NCBI RefSeq assembly: GCF_965363235.1
Contig: NC_134844.1
Coordinates: 76,377,497 to 76,441,496 of the forward strand
Direction of reading: 5' to 3'
Origin: Mytilus galloprovincialis
Taxonomy: Eukaryota; Mollusca; Bivalvia; Mytilida; Mytilidae
DNA length: 64,000 bases
Made by a program: the position numbers and the translations under genes. The notes under the pieces were generated by a model. It was given only the letters and a program-made list of their open reading frames with translations. It was not told the origin of the DNA and searched no databases. Below are positions 48,240 through 60,259 of this stretch, in pieces; the stretch's first letter is position 1; each line of letters starts with the position of its first letter.

Positions 48240-48430
48240 AGTTATCAAAGGTACAATCATTATAATTTAATACGCCAGACGCGTGTTTCATCTTCATAAC
48301 ACTCATCAGTGATGCTTAGAACTTAAAAGTGGTAAAGCCAAACAAGCACAACGTTGAAGAGCACTGAGGACCCAAAATTCCAAGAAGTTGTGTCAAATAC
48401 ATGTTAAAAGTCATGTAATCGTCCCATCTT
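48240..48430 (+). repeat. CAGTGACGCTC-family dispersed repeat
   Basis: AGTTATCAAAGGTACAATC, ACGCCAGACGCGTGTTTC, CATCAGTGATGCTTAG, AACGTTGAAGAGCACTGAGG, AAATTCCAAGAAGTTGTGTC. Confidence 0.8.
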
Positions 48431-49604
48431 CAGACAATTTCATTATTTGGTGAACATTTCTGAATTCTAAAAAGTTCAAACAGTTTCAACAGCATATCTG
48501 TGTTTATAATGAAATGTTGACTGCTGCTTCCCTATGTTTTACTAATTTACCTTTTATTCGTTTTTTTACACATTGTTGCCAAAATTATGGAATTTGTGCG
48601 ACTTTTATACAAGTGAGAGATAAACAACCAGTAATAATTCACACTTTTCTACAAAGGTAAATACAAGTGTACCAGCACCTAGTCAGGAATACATGTATGA
48701 CAGTCGTTTTCCATCATTCGTGTGATGTGTTTAAGGTTTTGATTTTACCATCTTCCAAGAGACTCTTCGAATTGATTTTTCTTTGATTTCGGTATCATTT
48801 TTTACGTGTTTTCTCATGATATAGTGATTAAAACGAAATCAGAATGATAGTGAACTTAATCGTTGTTATCTTGTGATACTGCGTGATTTAATTTCAGTCG
48901 AAAAATTTCATGTTTGCTGTTACAAAGAGCGATCCTATTTGGTGTGGCCATGATATTACTCAAAAATTTGTAAACATACATCAGAGACAAAAACACAATT
49001 GACCTAAGATTTCTAACAGACATACAAATTGTTAAAAAAGATAGGTCAACACAATAAGTGTTCTTGCGACATGTTTTCGCAATCAACAGGAACAATATAG
49101 GTTGAACCTATAAAATATTCAACAGCTGCCTACCGGTATTCCCGATTTCATACTTTAATCAAACTGAGTCTAGATTTTTAATACGGTCAATATTGTATAC
49201 CTTGCGTGTTATGATGGCGCTTCCGGTGTCGTTTCCTGTAGAGTTTGCTATGTTACGTATTTGTTGTTCCTTAAGGTATATCTTCTTAAAAACTTTGAAT
49301 ATGTTCATAACTTGAATTTCACACCTTAAAAGGGGAATTGAATATATATATACATTTAATAAGTCTACCACTAATGTGTCTGACTTTCAGATGTGTTTCC
49401 AAACCATATGCAAGTACGTTAGATCTAACTAGAACACACAAGCGATATCGTGGGCATTTAGGGCATGCTGGAAAGTACATGTATGTAAACTGTTGTAGGA
49501 TGATTTTTTGAAGAACATTTTATGACTGGAGAATTTAAAAAAAAAGGTTTAAAAATTTCTGTGTTGACCTGAGTTATCATTGATTATTTCATAATTATGA
49601 ATTA
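48431..49604. other. No gene seen
   Basis: AT-rich. The minus-strand ORFs at 48856-49095 and 49159-49371 lack recognisable domains. Confidence 0.4.
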
Positions 49605-49795
49605 CCGGTTAACAAAATATTGGAATACTAAGGCTTTTCTACTTCAGGAATAGATTACCTTAGCTGTATTTGACAAAACGTTTAGGAATTTTTGGTCCTC
49701 AATGCTCTTCAACTTAGTACTTTATTTGGCATATTCAACATTTTTTTTGTTCGAGCGTCACTGATGAGTCTTTTGTTGATCAGTGACCCTCGTGG
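49605..49795 (-). repeat. CAGTGACGCTC-family dispersed repeat, reversed
   Basis: ATAGATTACCTTAGCTG, TTGGTCCTCAATGCTCTTC, CGAGCGTCACTGATGAGTCTT. Confidence 0.78.
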
Positions 49796-50487
49796 ATAGA
49801 AAATTTATAATTGATAGTAAATAGTATACACAAAAGGGAAACATAAGTGACTTAGCCCTAAGTTCTAATGACTGTTAATCTAAAAAAGTTCGAAACAGAA
49901 CAATCATAAGCGATGATGACAAATGCGACTATGCATAGACACAGTGGCATTATGATTTATTTATTGGGGAGGAAAAAGAAGCGACACACAAAGTGAGGTC
50001 TTCTCATGTGATAGTATTTATTTGTACACCATGAAAACAAATAAGCTTCATTAATATATTGATGTATAGCATAATACCAATAATTCACAGGTGTGATCGG
50101 TAATAAAAAAAAATTATATATCATGCACATGTACCTTTCAGCGCTTCCAGCTATCTAAACTCAGTTTGTCTACGCTTAAAATATCGGTTTGCCAGTCTGA
50201 AATTTTGAAAAAATATATTCATTCTCTGAGAAATTGGTACAAAGACCAAATAGCTAAATCAAAATTGACAAGGTATTGGCCAACAAATGAGCTATCTTTA
50301 TACTGAAAAGACAAAAACCTTTAAATATATCAACAAGAACAGCCAGGAACAGCAAATACAATCAGCAAGATTGATGTCAACATGGTCATTGCGATTAATT
50401 AGAAACATCAACAAAAGTCATGATTTTTACCTCGATGTAATTGAAACTGAAGGCCCTGACGCATGATCAATCCGTTGGATATGTATC
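49796..50487. other. No gene seen
   Basis: AT-rich stretch without a credible ORF or recognised repeat. Confidence 0.4.
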
Positions 50488-51001
50488 TGGTCATATTTTT
50501 TTTTAAATAAATTGTTTGTAGTTTAACCAATAAAGGAGTTGTAAAACAGCATATGGCAAAATATGGGGTATTTGCTGATTTGCATAGCGGCCATTTTGCC
50601 TCAGCATGACGGCAGACATTACAATAGGATTATATAAGCCCTTTAAATAAAAATGCCAATATGCCAATATCTATCTCGAATAAACAATTTGTTCGCATAT
50701 AGGTGAATTGTACATGTTTTTGGACTTCTGTCCGTGTACAAATGGACATTGTCTACTCTGAAATCTTTCGGCCTTTTTAGTTTAGAAATCGGGAGCGTAA
50801 TCATAGTATAATTGCTATATAAGATAATATAAAATGACGGAAAATCGTAAAATAGCAAAATTCAAAACAGAAATACATATGCAAGAAGATATTGTTAATG
50901 ATTTGTTCGCATATAGGGAAACGCATTGTAGGTTGAATTCTAAGGTAAAATTACTTTTAACTTACCTGCTTTCTTAAGTTTTCGGCCAAATTCTTTTAAA
51001 A
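50488..51001 (+). repeat. Long direct repeat, copy A
   Basis: About 510 bases (TTGTTTGTAGTTTAACCAA ... CGGCCAAATTCTTTTAAAAA) recur at 63510-64000 with small indels. It holds TTGTTCGCATATAGG twice, near 50690 and 50905. Non-coding; the ORF 50643-50858 is present in altered form in the other copy. Confidence 0.88.
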
Positions 51002-51541
51002 ACACATTGATTTCAACCTTCCCATTTCGTAAAAAGTCAAATTTTAAGCATTTTCCCTTAGAAATTACACAGCATTTTTGTAATTTTACGCCAAAGGAAG
51101 TTTTTAAAGATACAATAGTTTTAAATACATGACGGAAAAGGACGTGATTATCCGCAAATCTAAAATATATTATATTTTCAATATTAAGCTAAGGGAGGTA
51201 ATTTAATCAAAAGGGACAAAGTCACGTGGTGCAAATCATTTGAATAAAGTACCTTTGATTTTGCCATATGGGTATGAGTACTTTTCGTTAACCTTTCGTT
51301 CAACACTAGATTTAAAAAAAGAGTAAGTTTTCCATCTTATTATTACAGTCATTAGTATTGAAATAAAAAAAAAAGCATGTGCAATCATAGTTTTAAATAG
51401 CAATAACTATTCAATTTATTCTAATTATTTGAAGGATCTGGACATGCCAACTATATTTTTTTTACTTATTTCAGAAATTAATTACGGATTTTTCGTTCGG
51501 ATCCGTAATTAATTCGATTTGCTATATTATCAATTAACTAA
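51002..51541. other. No gene seen
   Basis: AT-rich; contains a short inverted pair around TTACGGATTTTTCGTTCGGATCCGTAATTAAT near 51483. Nothing else recognised. Confidence 0.4.
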
Positions 51542-51685
51542 TCATAGATACCAGGATTGCAATTTTGTATTTGCGCCAGAGTCGCATTTCATCTACAAAA
51601 GTCTCATCAGTGATGCTGAAATAAAAATATGTGACAAAGGCCAAGTAAAGTACGAAGTTGAAAAGTTTTCAGGACTAAACACTCC
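51542..51685 (+). repeat. CAGTGACGCTC-family dispersed repeat, first of a tandem pair
   Basis: TACCAGGATTGCAATTTTG, GCCAGAGTCGCATTTCATC, AGTCTCATCAGTGATGCTG, AAAGTACGAAGTTGAAAAG. Confidence 0.78.
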
Positions 51686-51689
51686 TAAT

Positions 51690-51820
51690 AGTTATCAAAG
51701 GTACCAGGATTATAATTCAGTACGCCAGACGCGCGTTTTATTTACATAAGACTCATCAGTGACGCTCATATCAAAATATTTATCAAGCAAAACAAGTACA
51801 AAGTTGAAGAGCATTGTTTG
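51690..51820 (+). repeat. CAGTGACGCTC-family dispersed repeat, second of a tandem pair
   Basis: AGTTATCAAAGGTACCAGG, TACGCCAGACGCGCGTTTTA, ACTCATCAGTGACGCTCATA, TACAAAGTTGAAGAGCATTG. It begins where the first ends, in the same orientation. Confidence 0.82.
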
Positions 51821-54800
51821 ACTATTTTGATTTATTCGTGATTGTATGTGCGTATTGTTCATGATAGTATCTTATTTCCTATCAAGGGCAAAATACAAGA
51901 TGACTTCATAAGTTCGGGTCAATGTCGGTTCATTCAGTATAAAAACGGTTATATGTATGGGTTAACATTTGTAATGCCGTGTCAACGTATTTGACGTCTC
52001 GGAGCCGTGGTACGCATTCTTATTAATAGCTGGGCAAAAGGATGCAGGCAGTGAAACAACCGATAAATGCATGTTAATATATGTTTAAGAGTGATTTGAA
52101 TTAATGTTGAGTATATGTGTTAGTTCCACTATCGGTTACGATGAACCTCAATACAATTAAAACATGTTATTACTGCAAGATGTTTTTGTTATTTTTGTTA
52201 TCTATAGTGTTCCTTATATTGTTCACTATACTAATAAATAAAAGCTATACATAATGCAATTCAATAAAAGAGGTGAATCAGTTAAGTTATTTGAATATAT
52301 AAAGAGGGTAAATTTAGGATGAAAAATAACGTTGTAATTTAATGTTTACTTATATTACACAGTCTCCTAGTTGATATCAGAGGACTAACTTATTTGTTTT
52401 ATTCATTCGAAAAGAAGCCACTGCATTAGTACTACATGCATATCAACAGGCTTATTCAATTTGATAGTCAGTAATAAATAGTACAGCTTAAATCTGATCA
52501 ATAAATAAGAAAAGACAAACATATGCTAGGAATTTAAATTGAAATAGGAAAATGAGAAGTGAATTTACATGGAATCAACTTTTTCTATTTGCATCATTTT
52601 GTTTTCATTCTTTTGAGAATATTCAATGCAAGGTAGAACCATATAAGAGACAGCTTATCATCAATCCGGGCTTTTCATAAGACAATTAATAGAATTACGG
52701 CATGTATTGTAATTATTCAATAAAAAGTGAACACTGAAGGTTTTTTAACAAGCAATGTCAATGTTTAAAACTCAAAGACAATTCAAATTAAGATCCCAAT
52801 TAAATCGCCAACACCAAATCCACCGGGTGTTCTAACCAAATAAGTGTCGAATATTTGCATGCAATGCATGCGATTTTTTTTTTAATATTCGAAACATCGT
52901 CGAAATGTCAGTACTGTATAAACATTGTAGGTCAGAACGTGGACATTACAAGTAAATTCAAAAGAAATTGTATTAATCTGTCATTCCTATTGGCAGATTT
53001 CTGTCTACCTTATGCCTCACTGTGACCTTCTGTTTTCGGTGAAAATGACCTTTCCAAGTCAGACATAAATTCATTGTTTTTCATTTGTTTCGTCGTTTGA
53101 TAGCATTTGATTATATTAGTTTTATGGATCTTACCTATTTGAACTTGACAAGGAATTTGGTATTTGTGTTATGCATTGCTGATGTTTCTTTCTTTAAATG
53201 GTATTTGTAGTTGCATTAGTTTGTTGTAAATACTCTAAACCATTCCTTATAGGATGGTTAAATGCAAACAAAAAACTGTATACTTTCAAATATACATCTT
53301 CTGTAAGTTGGTTTGCTTCAGTGATATTAATCTTACAACGTAACAATAAACAGTTGTCGACAAAATCACAAAAAAATGCACAAAATAGTATTAATTCACA
53401 TATGTTACAGTACGATGAGACTAAGATGCATGGTCGTCATGGCTTTGTGCCCTGAAGAATTTATAAAGGAGCTGTTGTCTCACATTTAAGAACAAGACAT
53501 GTGTTTGGAGATGTGTATATTATTTGGGTGCGGTAAGCCCAGTTATCAAATCGTCGGTGATGTCTGCTCTTATTGAATAAAGGAACAATATGATTATATT
53601 GTCATTAAACAATTTTGTTATTGTCCGTCAATGTCTGATTGTAGTAATGTTATTTTACTGCAATAAATGATTATCACAAATTTGTTAGTTATAATTGTGT
53701 CTTGTTTTTATTTCTAAGAAACATATTGATTGAATTGAAACAAACATAAAACTATTTGTACGTCATTAGTATTATTTTATTTCATTTAACCATGTGTTTT
53801 GCATATCTCAATCAAATTTTGCTGACATTTTCTTTTTGGTATATTGGTAATTCGTGAAATTACACAATTTAACATGATAGTATATATCTGTCTGCTTAAT
53901 CAGTTATTGTAAATAATTTGTTTTCAAATTTTTATTGTTTGGAAACATATAGACAACATCAGCACAACAATTGTACATTACTGATTTATAATATATTATG
54001 ACATAATACTTGTTTAACGCTGTATGAATTCATAAATATAGAAAAGGTGTCCGCAACAATGATAGTCACCCCATCAAAAATCATAGGTTCTCCACTGCAC
54101 CATGCATAACTGATCATTTGTTGCATGAGTTTCATTTTGCTGAAGATCACTAATTGCCATTAAATAGTCGACCTATCAATTCCATGACGTTATCATTGTA
54201 CAAATCATATCGTCCGATCCAGTATCCAGAAACTGAAAACAATAAGATAAGAATTACTATGTAAATACATCAGTGACAGTACCGTTTGTATCTTAGAATA
54301 CTGATAGTTGAAATATTGCATGAATAATCGCACAGACCATGTAAACTGATTGAATGTTTTCTGCTTTATGGTCGTTATGTTGTTTCTTTGGTACGTTTTT
54401 TTTATTTATTGTCTCTATGTTATAGCAAAAACATAATAGACGCGTACACCTATTTATATTAAGTAAAGTTAAACTAAGAGTAGAACTTAAAGAAAGTGTA
54501 CTTGTACATGTTGTAGTCTTGTCGAAATGAAGCTGGTATGTTCATGTTCGTGTTCTCGTCTCATCAAGAACCGTGTTTTTTGAATTTTTGGAAATTGGTT
54601 CATTTATTTCATATCTATTGTTAGTGTTTCTTTGGAAAAACGTTATTCATAGTAAAGTTAATAAAAAGGAAAAAAATAACTGTTACGTTGATTCATTTCT
54701 CTGTTCTTCAACTCAGATTCAGGAGTAAAGACATTTCGAATTTGACATTTTTATAAAGTGACTTTCCGCTCAGTATTTCTTTTTATATCACTTTTTTTGA

Positions 54801-55548
54801 AATTTGACTTAAATGGTTAATAGTAGTACAGTATGTTTGTCAGCAATGAACAGACATACCCCAATAAACAAAAATCAAATATGTGCGCAAGTGTATGAAG
54901 CGTTGTTTTTAAAATACGCAAATCCTAGTGGATTTAAAGATTGCTGATATGTGGTGAACCACATAAACGAAACAAGTGATTGCAATTCAGTATATCTTGT
55001 GACGTACAGAGCCACATTGCACAGAGCCACAGAGTAATATTTATCGAAGAAACACAAAAAAGCATATGGACAAAAGGACATGAGCAAAGTGAAATACAAC
55101 AATACAACAATTATAATAAAAATATAAAACAATGACGTAATGTATATAAAGTATAAAGTCACTTCAAATGGATACCACCAAAAAGAGACTAAACAGTAAA
55201 ATAATGTTTATGAAGCCAAGTAAGAGAAAACTGTAACAAAATAATATAGACTATTTTGGTAGCTGGAGGTTTTATAGTTACCAAAGCTTAAATGCAGGTA
55301 AAAAAGAAGTAAACATTTGATAAGTCAACTTGAAGTGGTTGCATTTTTTCATGTATGCAACAAAATGTTGTGTAACATTTGTCTATATTATTGAACAAGA
55401 TAAAACTTAAGTCATGCCAATTACAAAGTTAACAACGACTAAAAGGATGATATAATACCTATTCATATAATAGTACTTTACCTCCGGTATACCTGGTTTT
55501 CACTTCATGTTTAATTAACTCATTCTTCTCAAAGGTTGCAAGTCTAGC
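51821..55548. other. Long stretch with no recognised gene
   Basis: AT-rich throughout. The ORFs at 53198-53455 and 54875-55162 show no domain I know. One weak minus-strand exon-like piece at about 54150-54232 is discussed under findings. Confidence 0.4.
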
Positions 55549-55562
55549 CAGCGCACCTTCTT
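55549..55562. repeat. Left target-site duplication of the inverted LINE
   Basis: CAGCGCACCTTCTT, identical to 61879-61892. It runs directly into the T run that is the poly-A tail of the minus-strand element. Confidence 0.88.
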
Positions 55563-55977
55563 TTTTTTTTTTTTTTTTTAAGACATATAAACGTTTTATT
55601 TCTAAATATTTCCTGTGTACAATTACCTTAGTCGTCCAGGATCAGGCTAAGGGTCCCTGTTTACAAAAAGAAACCATCTATCCAGGGGAAATAGAAGGCA
55701 ATAAAAAAAGTTATCCACTTTTAACCTTGGAATACATTTAGTGTAAAAAATATAATATCCATATAATGTAAGAAGCATCTAACAGTTCTACACTTTAATT
55801 TCAAAATAGTAAGTAAATAATTATAAGATACCCACATAAAAGATGTGCATTTACTACAATAACCATGATAGGCTAATACTTTGTTTGATCATTTGTTTTT
55901 GATACAATCATTATTCTAATACTATAAACCGTAAAAAATGTACTTTGACTCAAGCTGTATTATACTATATAAAATGT

Positions 55978-56442
55978 CTAAATTTTCATTATTACAGACT
56001 CCAATTTTGTCTTATCAATGATATCAACGCCTTTCAAAAGAAGAACAAATTTTAGATTATATTTCAAGTTTTGTTTCCAGATTTTATAAATATCTTGTGG
56101 TGTTTTAGGCGTTTTATTAAATTTTATTGAATTCCTAATTTTCCATAGTGTCCATTTAAAATATATGATTATTATGTTTAAAAAATTATCATATTTTAGT
56201 TCTCCTGTGTTTTTACCCAATAGAACCTCCTTTTCACCAAAAGATTTATTTATTCCTATTTTTGACTTAATAAGTATTTCTTGGAGGTTTTTTAAAATTA
56301 ACTGTGATGTACTACAACTGAAAAATAAGTGTTGCAGGGTTTCTATATTATTGTCATTTTGACAAATGTGGCATTTTCCATTTGATATCTTCATTTTTTT
56401 TAATCTTTCTTCGTATATAAAATATTGTGCAAGGATTTCCAT
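55978..56442 (-). CDS. LINE ORF2 C-terminal zinc-knuckle segment (frameshifted)
   Basis: 154 residues that continue ORF2 after a one-base frameshift near 56400-56412. The two frames read the same bases as SLHNILYTKKD-stop and as FIYEERLKKMKIS. It holds the zf-RVT knuckle CHICQNDNNIETLQHLFFSC, usually fused to the end of RT in L1/Tx1-like ORF2, then KWTLWKIRNSIKF, typical of the LINE C-terminus. It is not a separate gene. The frameshift would remove the knuckle and disable the copy. Confidence 0.85.
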   Translation of the reverse strand: MEILAQYFIYEERLKKMKISNGKCHICQNDNNIETLQHLFFSCSTSQLILKNLQEILIKSKIGINKSFGEKEVLLGKNTGELKYDNFLNIIIIYFKWTLWKIRNSIKFNKTPKTPQDIYKIWKQNLKYNLKFVLLLKGVDIIDKTKLESVIMKI

Positions 56443-59400
56443 TGGAATTCTTTTACTTTATTTTCAATTTTCAAAAATTTTAGTCCCGACCACATATTTT
56501 CCCAAGGTATATTTGTTCCAAATATTTCCTCCCACTTAATTTGACATTTTGGAGATACATCTTTATTTAAAACCGTACGAATATAATTGAGTTTTAACTT
56601 TGATGGTTTGATTTTTTGGTTGTTTAATTTAATGATCTCAAGGTCATTTGAAATCCTTAATTTACTTTCATGTTGCAAATTCTGGTTTCCGCAAGATTTC
56701 AAAATTTGCACGAAATCTTTAGGAATTGCCTGTTTAATTTTTGAAAATTCGGAAATACAATTTCTTCGATCAATCAACTTCTTATAAATTTCATTGCAGC
56801 TGATGAAATCTGTAGTTTCTAAATTCCAAATGTCCTGGATAATTGTGAAACCGCTTTTTAAAAAAGAAGAGTAGAACAATGGTTTATTTTTGAAACGAAT
56901 AGAAAAGTTTCCAAATAACCTCGTATTTAAAATAGCACTTTTATATAGAGGTATTTCAACATTTTGAATAAATCCTGACCACGTATTTATAATTTTCTGA
57001 TAAACTTGTGGTAGTTGGTTCATATCTAAACCGTTCAAACTTGAACATTTACATACAAAAAAAGTGTCATTATATTTTTCGTCAAATTTCCGAAGCCAAT
57101 ACTTACCGATCGCATTCCAGCTTTCCAAAGGCTCATGAATTAAACGATATACTAGTTTTGTTTGTTTGCTTTTTATAAACGTATCTATACTTACCATTCC
57201 CATCCCCCCTTTTATTTCGTCCAAACAACATACATTTCTATCTACCTGGTTCACTTTACCGTCCCATATAAAGTTCCAAATTATATTATTTAGCTCTTTA
57301 GTATATTTATCCGGAATTCCTCGTATTTCGATCTCGTATGAACAAAGAGAAAGTATCATATTTTTTACTATAAGTGTTTTACCTTTAAATGTAAGCTTCC
57401 TACTTTTCCATACATGTACACAGTTTTTAACCTTTTCTATTATTTTTCTCCAAATATCATTGTCATCTATTTCATAACCATGGCACACCCCTAAAGTTTT
57501 AACATTGCCTGTGATCCATTTGATTTTATCAAATTTAAATCGTTTTCTTTTAGAAGCCCGTAATAGTAAGCCTTTTGTTTTGTCATAGTTTATTTTAGAA
57601 CCCGAAGCTTTTTCGTATAAGGACAAAACTTTAAAAGTATTATCTACAGATTTTTCATTTTTATTAAATACCTGGGTGTCATCTGCAAACATACATACTT
57701 TGGTTTCTATAAAGTTCCCTCCCCCTCCTGGTAATTTTAATCCTTCTATTTTAATGTCACCCCTTATCGCACATGCCATGGGTTCAGCTTGTATGATATA
57801 CAACAGAGGCGCTATTGGACACCCTTGCCTAGCGGAGCGAGTAATAGAAAAGTATCTTGATACAAATCCATTAGTTTTGATACACGTAGTAGCATTATAT
57901 AATAGCATCTTTATCCATGCTCTAAATTTCCCGCCAAATTCAAATTTCTCCAATACAAAATCTATCCATTCCCATTCAACCCTATCAAAAGCTTTTTGTT
58001 GATCCAAAAATAATATAATTCCTTCTTCATCTTCGTTGTCAATATATTCTATAATGTCCTGAATCATTCGGTTAGCCTCGCTTATATTTCTACCTTTAAC
58101 AAACCCCTTCTGATCGGTATGAATAATTTTAGGCAATACTATTTTAAGTCTTTCAGATAGAATCTTTGCAATAATTTTATAATCACAATTTAGTAAAGTT
58201 AGTGGTCTCCAATTTTTTATATTTTCCCTTTCCCCTCCTTTATGTAATAAGGTTAAGACCCCCTTATGTTGAGAGTTACTCAATATAGTATCATTAAAGA
58301 TTTCTTGTAGTAAACTAAAGAAGTCGTCTTTTATTATATCCCAGTATAAAACATAAAATTCTGATACATGTATTATACCATCTTCGCCAGGTGATTTGTT
58401 TTGTTTAAGTAATTTTAGTACCTTTTCTACTTCAGAGATATTTATATTTCTATCTAACATCTCTTGATCTTCCTTACTTACCTTGTCTATGATAAATTGA
58501 CAAAGTTGTTCGCCCGCTGTTTTGTCCCACCCTTCCGTGGCAAAAAGTTTAGTATAAAATTTTACTTGTTCATTTAAGATTGAATCAATGTCACATTTAT
58601 ACTCACCGTTTTCTGTTTTTACACGTTGCCATAGTTTGTTCTGTCCATTTTTCTTTTCTAAATTAAAAAAATATTTTGTCGACTTTTCCCCGTCTTCGGC
58701 CCATTTAGTTCTTGATCTAATTTTTGCGGAGACTGTTTTTTTAGTATAGTATTCCTTAATTTTATTTTCTAATTCTGAAATTTTGTCACATGATTTATTT
58801 GATTCGTTTAATTGAAGTTTCAATTTTTCAAGCTGTTTTTCTAACGCAATGACATTATTTTGTTTTGATAAACGGTTTAGTTTTTGACTAATTTCCATGG
58901 TCAAAAATTTAATTTTTGATTTTGTAACATCCCACCACTCTTGAATGCTATTGAATCGATTCTTGTTTTTAACCCAATTTTCCCAAAACGTTTTAAATGC
59001 ATTTGAAAATTCATCAGTCTTAATTGTATTTAGATTCATGATCCACATTCCCGGTCCTCTTTCAATGTCATCTAATTTTATTTTTGAAGTGACTATGTCA
59101 TGATCACTAAAAGGAAATGTGATTATACGTGTGTTTAAAACTTTACAGCTAAGGGATTTCGTACAAAAAATATAATCTATTCGTGATTTTGAATTGCCTC
59201 TTTGAAAACTATACCGTCTATTTGTTGGAAATTTAGATCGCCATATATCATATAAATCAAAATTCAATAGAATATTTTTCAACTCGTTTAAGCCTGTATC
59301 ATCATTTTGGTGTGAAGGGGACCTATCTAACTTTCTATCTAACGCACAGTTAAAATCTCCTAAAAAGATATTATAATGATCTGCGCCATCATCTGAGTAC

Positions 59401-59807
59401 AAGTCATTTTTAAAGTTTTTCAAGTTTTCAAAAAAATGTTTCCTTTCAGAACCCTTATTTGGGGTGTACAAATTAAAAATATGGTAAACCGCAGTGTTAG
59501 TTTTAAATTCCCCAATTTGCATTCTACCTTTATCATCTATCATTGGGACATCAAAGCTATGCGTAAAATCTTTTTTTAATAAAATTCCCACACCTCTCGA
59601 TTCGTTTGTACCACAATTCCAAAAACTTTCACCACCCCCAAATTCTTTCCATTCTTTGCTCCAAAGCCAAGTTTGGTCCTGTGTACAATGTGTTTCTTGT
59701 AAACAGACAAGATCTATGTTTTGTAAAACAATCCAATTAAAAACTAATGTACGCTTTTTAACATTTCTTAAGCCATTTACGTTTATTGATGCTATTTTTA
59801 TACTCAT
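56400..59807 (-). CDS. LINE ORF2: AP-endonuclease plus reverse transcriptase
   Basis: 1135 residues open from the ATG. APE-type endonuclease: INVNG (8-12), QETH (37-40), GDFNCALD (150-157), SDHD (234-237). A coiled-coil-like stretch at about 310-355 leads to RT: KNWRPLTLLN (531-540), QKGFVKGRNI, motif A FLDQQKAFD (Asp at about 602), GCPIAPLLY (662-670), catalytic FADD (707-710). The endonuclease nicks the target and RT copies the RNA from the nick. All key acidic residues are present, so the copy looks young. It ends early because of the frameshift that separates the zinc knuckle. The gap of 452 bases to the upstream SGNH ORF has only a poor ORF (59758-60204). Confidence 0.95.
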   Translation of the reverse strand: MSIKIASINVNGLRNVKKRTLVFNWIVLQNIDLVCLQETHCTQDQTWLWSKEWKEFGGGESFWNCGTNESRGVGILLKKDFTHSFDVPMIDDKGRMQIGEFKTNTAVYHIFNLYTPNKGSERKHFFENLKNFKNDLYSDDGADHYNIFLGDFNCALDRKLDRSPSHQNDDTGLNELKNILLNFDLYDIWRSKFPTNRRYSFQRGNSKSRIDYIFCTKSLSCKVLNTRIITFPFSDHDIVTSKIKLDDIERGPGMWIMNLNTIKTDEFSNAFKTFWENWVKNKNRFNSIQEWWDVTKSKIKFLTMEISQKLNRLSKQNNVIALEKQLEKLKLQLNESNKSCDKISELENKIKEYYTKKTVSAKIRSRTKWAEDGEKSTKYFFNLEKKNGQNKLWQRVKTENGEYKCDIDSILNEQVKFYTKLFATEGWDKTAGEQLCQFIIDKVSKEDQEMLDRNINISEVEKVLKLLKQNKSPGEDGIIHVSEFYVLYWDIIKDDFFSLLQEIFNDTILSNSQHKGVLTLLHKGGERENIKNWRPLTLLNCDYKIIAKILSERLKIVLPKIIHTDQKGFVKGRNISEANRMIQDIIEYIDNEDEEGIILFLDQQKAFDRVEWEWIDFVLEKFEFGGKFRAWIKMLLYNATTCIKTNGFVSRYFSITRSARQGCPIAPLLYIIQAEPMACAIRGDIKIEGLKLPGGGGNFIETKVCMFADDTQVFNKNEKSVDNTFKVLSLYEKASGSKINYDKTKGLLLRASKRKRFKFDKIKWITGNVKTLGVCHGYEIDDNDIWRKIIEKVKNCVHVWKSRKLTFKGKTLIVKNMILSLCSYEIEIRGIPDKYTKELNNIIWNFIWDGKVNQVDRNVCCLDEIKGGMGMVSIDTFIKSKQTKLVYRLIHEPLESWNAIGKYWLRKFDEKYNDTFFVCKCSSLNGLDMNQLPQVYQKIINTWSGFIQNVEIPLYKSAILNTRLFGNFSIRFKNKPLFYSSFLKSGFTIIQDIWNLETTDFISCNEIYKKLIDRRNCISEFSKIKQAIPKDFVQILKSCGNQNLQHESKLRISNDLEIIKLNNQKIKPSKLKLNYIRTVLNKDVSPKCQIKWEEIFGTNIPWENMWSGLKFLKIENKVKEFQWKSLHNILYTKKD

Positions 59808-60259
59808 TGTAGAAGTTTGAAAAGGTAATTTTGTTTACTTCTGATGTAACGTTTAATGACACGTGATGATATTTAATTTTGTTTCTAAACAATAGACTTT
59901 TGACTTCATGAAAAGTATTTACCTTTACGTAAACTTGAACACATACATGTACACTATATACACTACATATCACATATAATGCGTTTGCATTACCGTATTT
60001 GGTTAAACAAAACAACCTATCATAAATATTAAACAATTTGACTTTATACTGCTCACCTTTCCTGAAACAGTTATTTTTATACATATAATATATGAAATAA
60101 AAACTACAGTCTACAATCAATAGAAACAATATACAAATATGATGTTTGAAAGTAGTGGATATATTTACAAATTTAAAAAACTCAGGCATACATTTTTTTT
60201 TCAATTTTAGGTTTTTGATTTCTTATTAACATATACAGTTTGATTTGACATATTTTGAG

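Noticed and set aside
49378..49490. Possible further exon after TTTCAG
   Set aside because: All frames close within a few codons or lack domain similarity.
52855..52875. Palindrome-like GCATGC-AAT-GCATGC
   Set aside because: Short, isolated, and expected by chance in AT-rich sequence of this length.
53198..53455. ORF of 85 codons
   Set aside because: Hydrophobic start but no recognisable domain, no splice context and no homologous copy in the window.
59758..60204. ORF of 148 codons between the SGNH ORF and ORF2
   Set aside because: It overlaps the start of ORF2, has no domain and low-complexity composition; it lies in the spacer between the ORFs.
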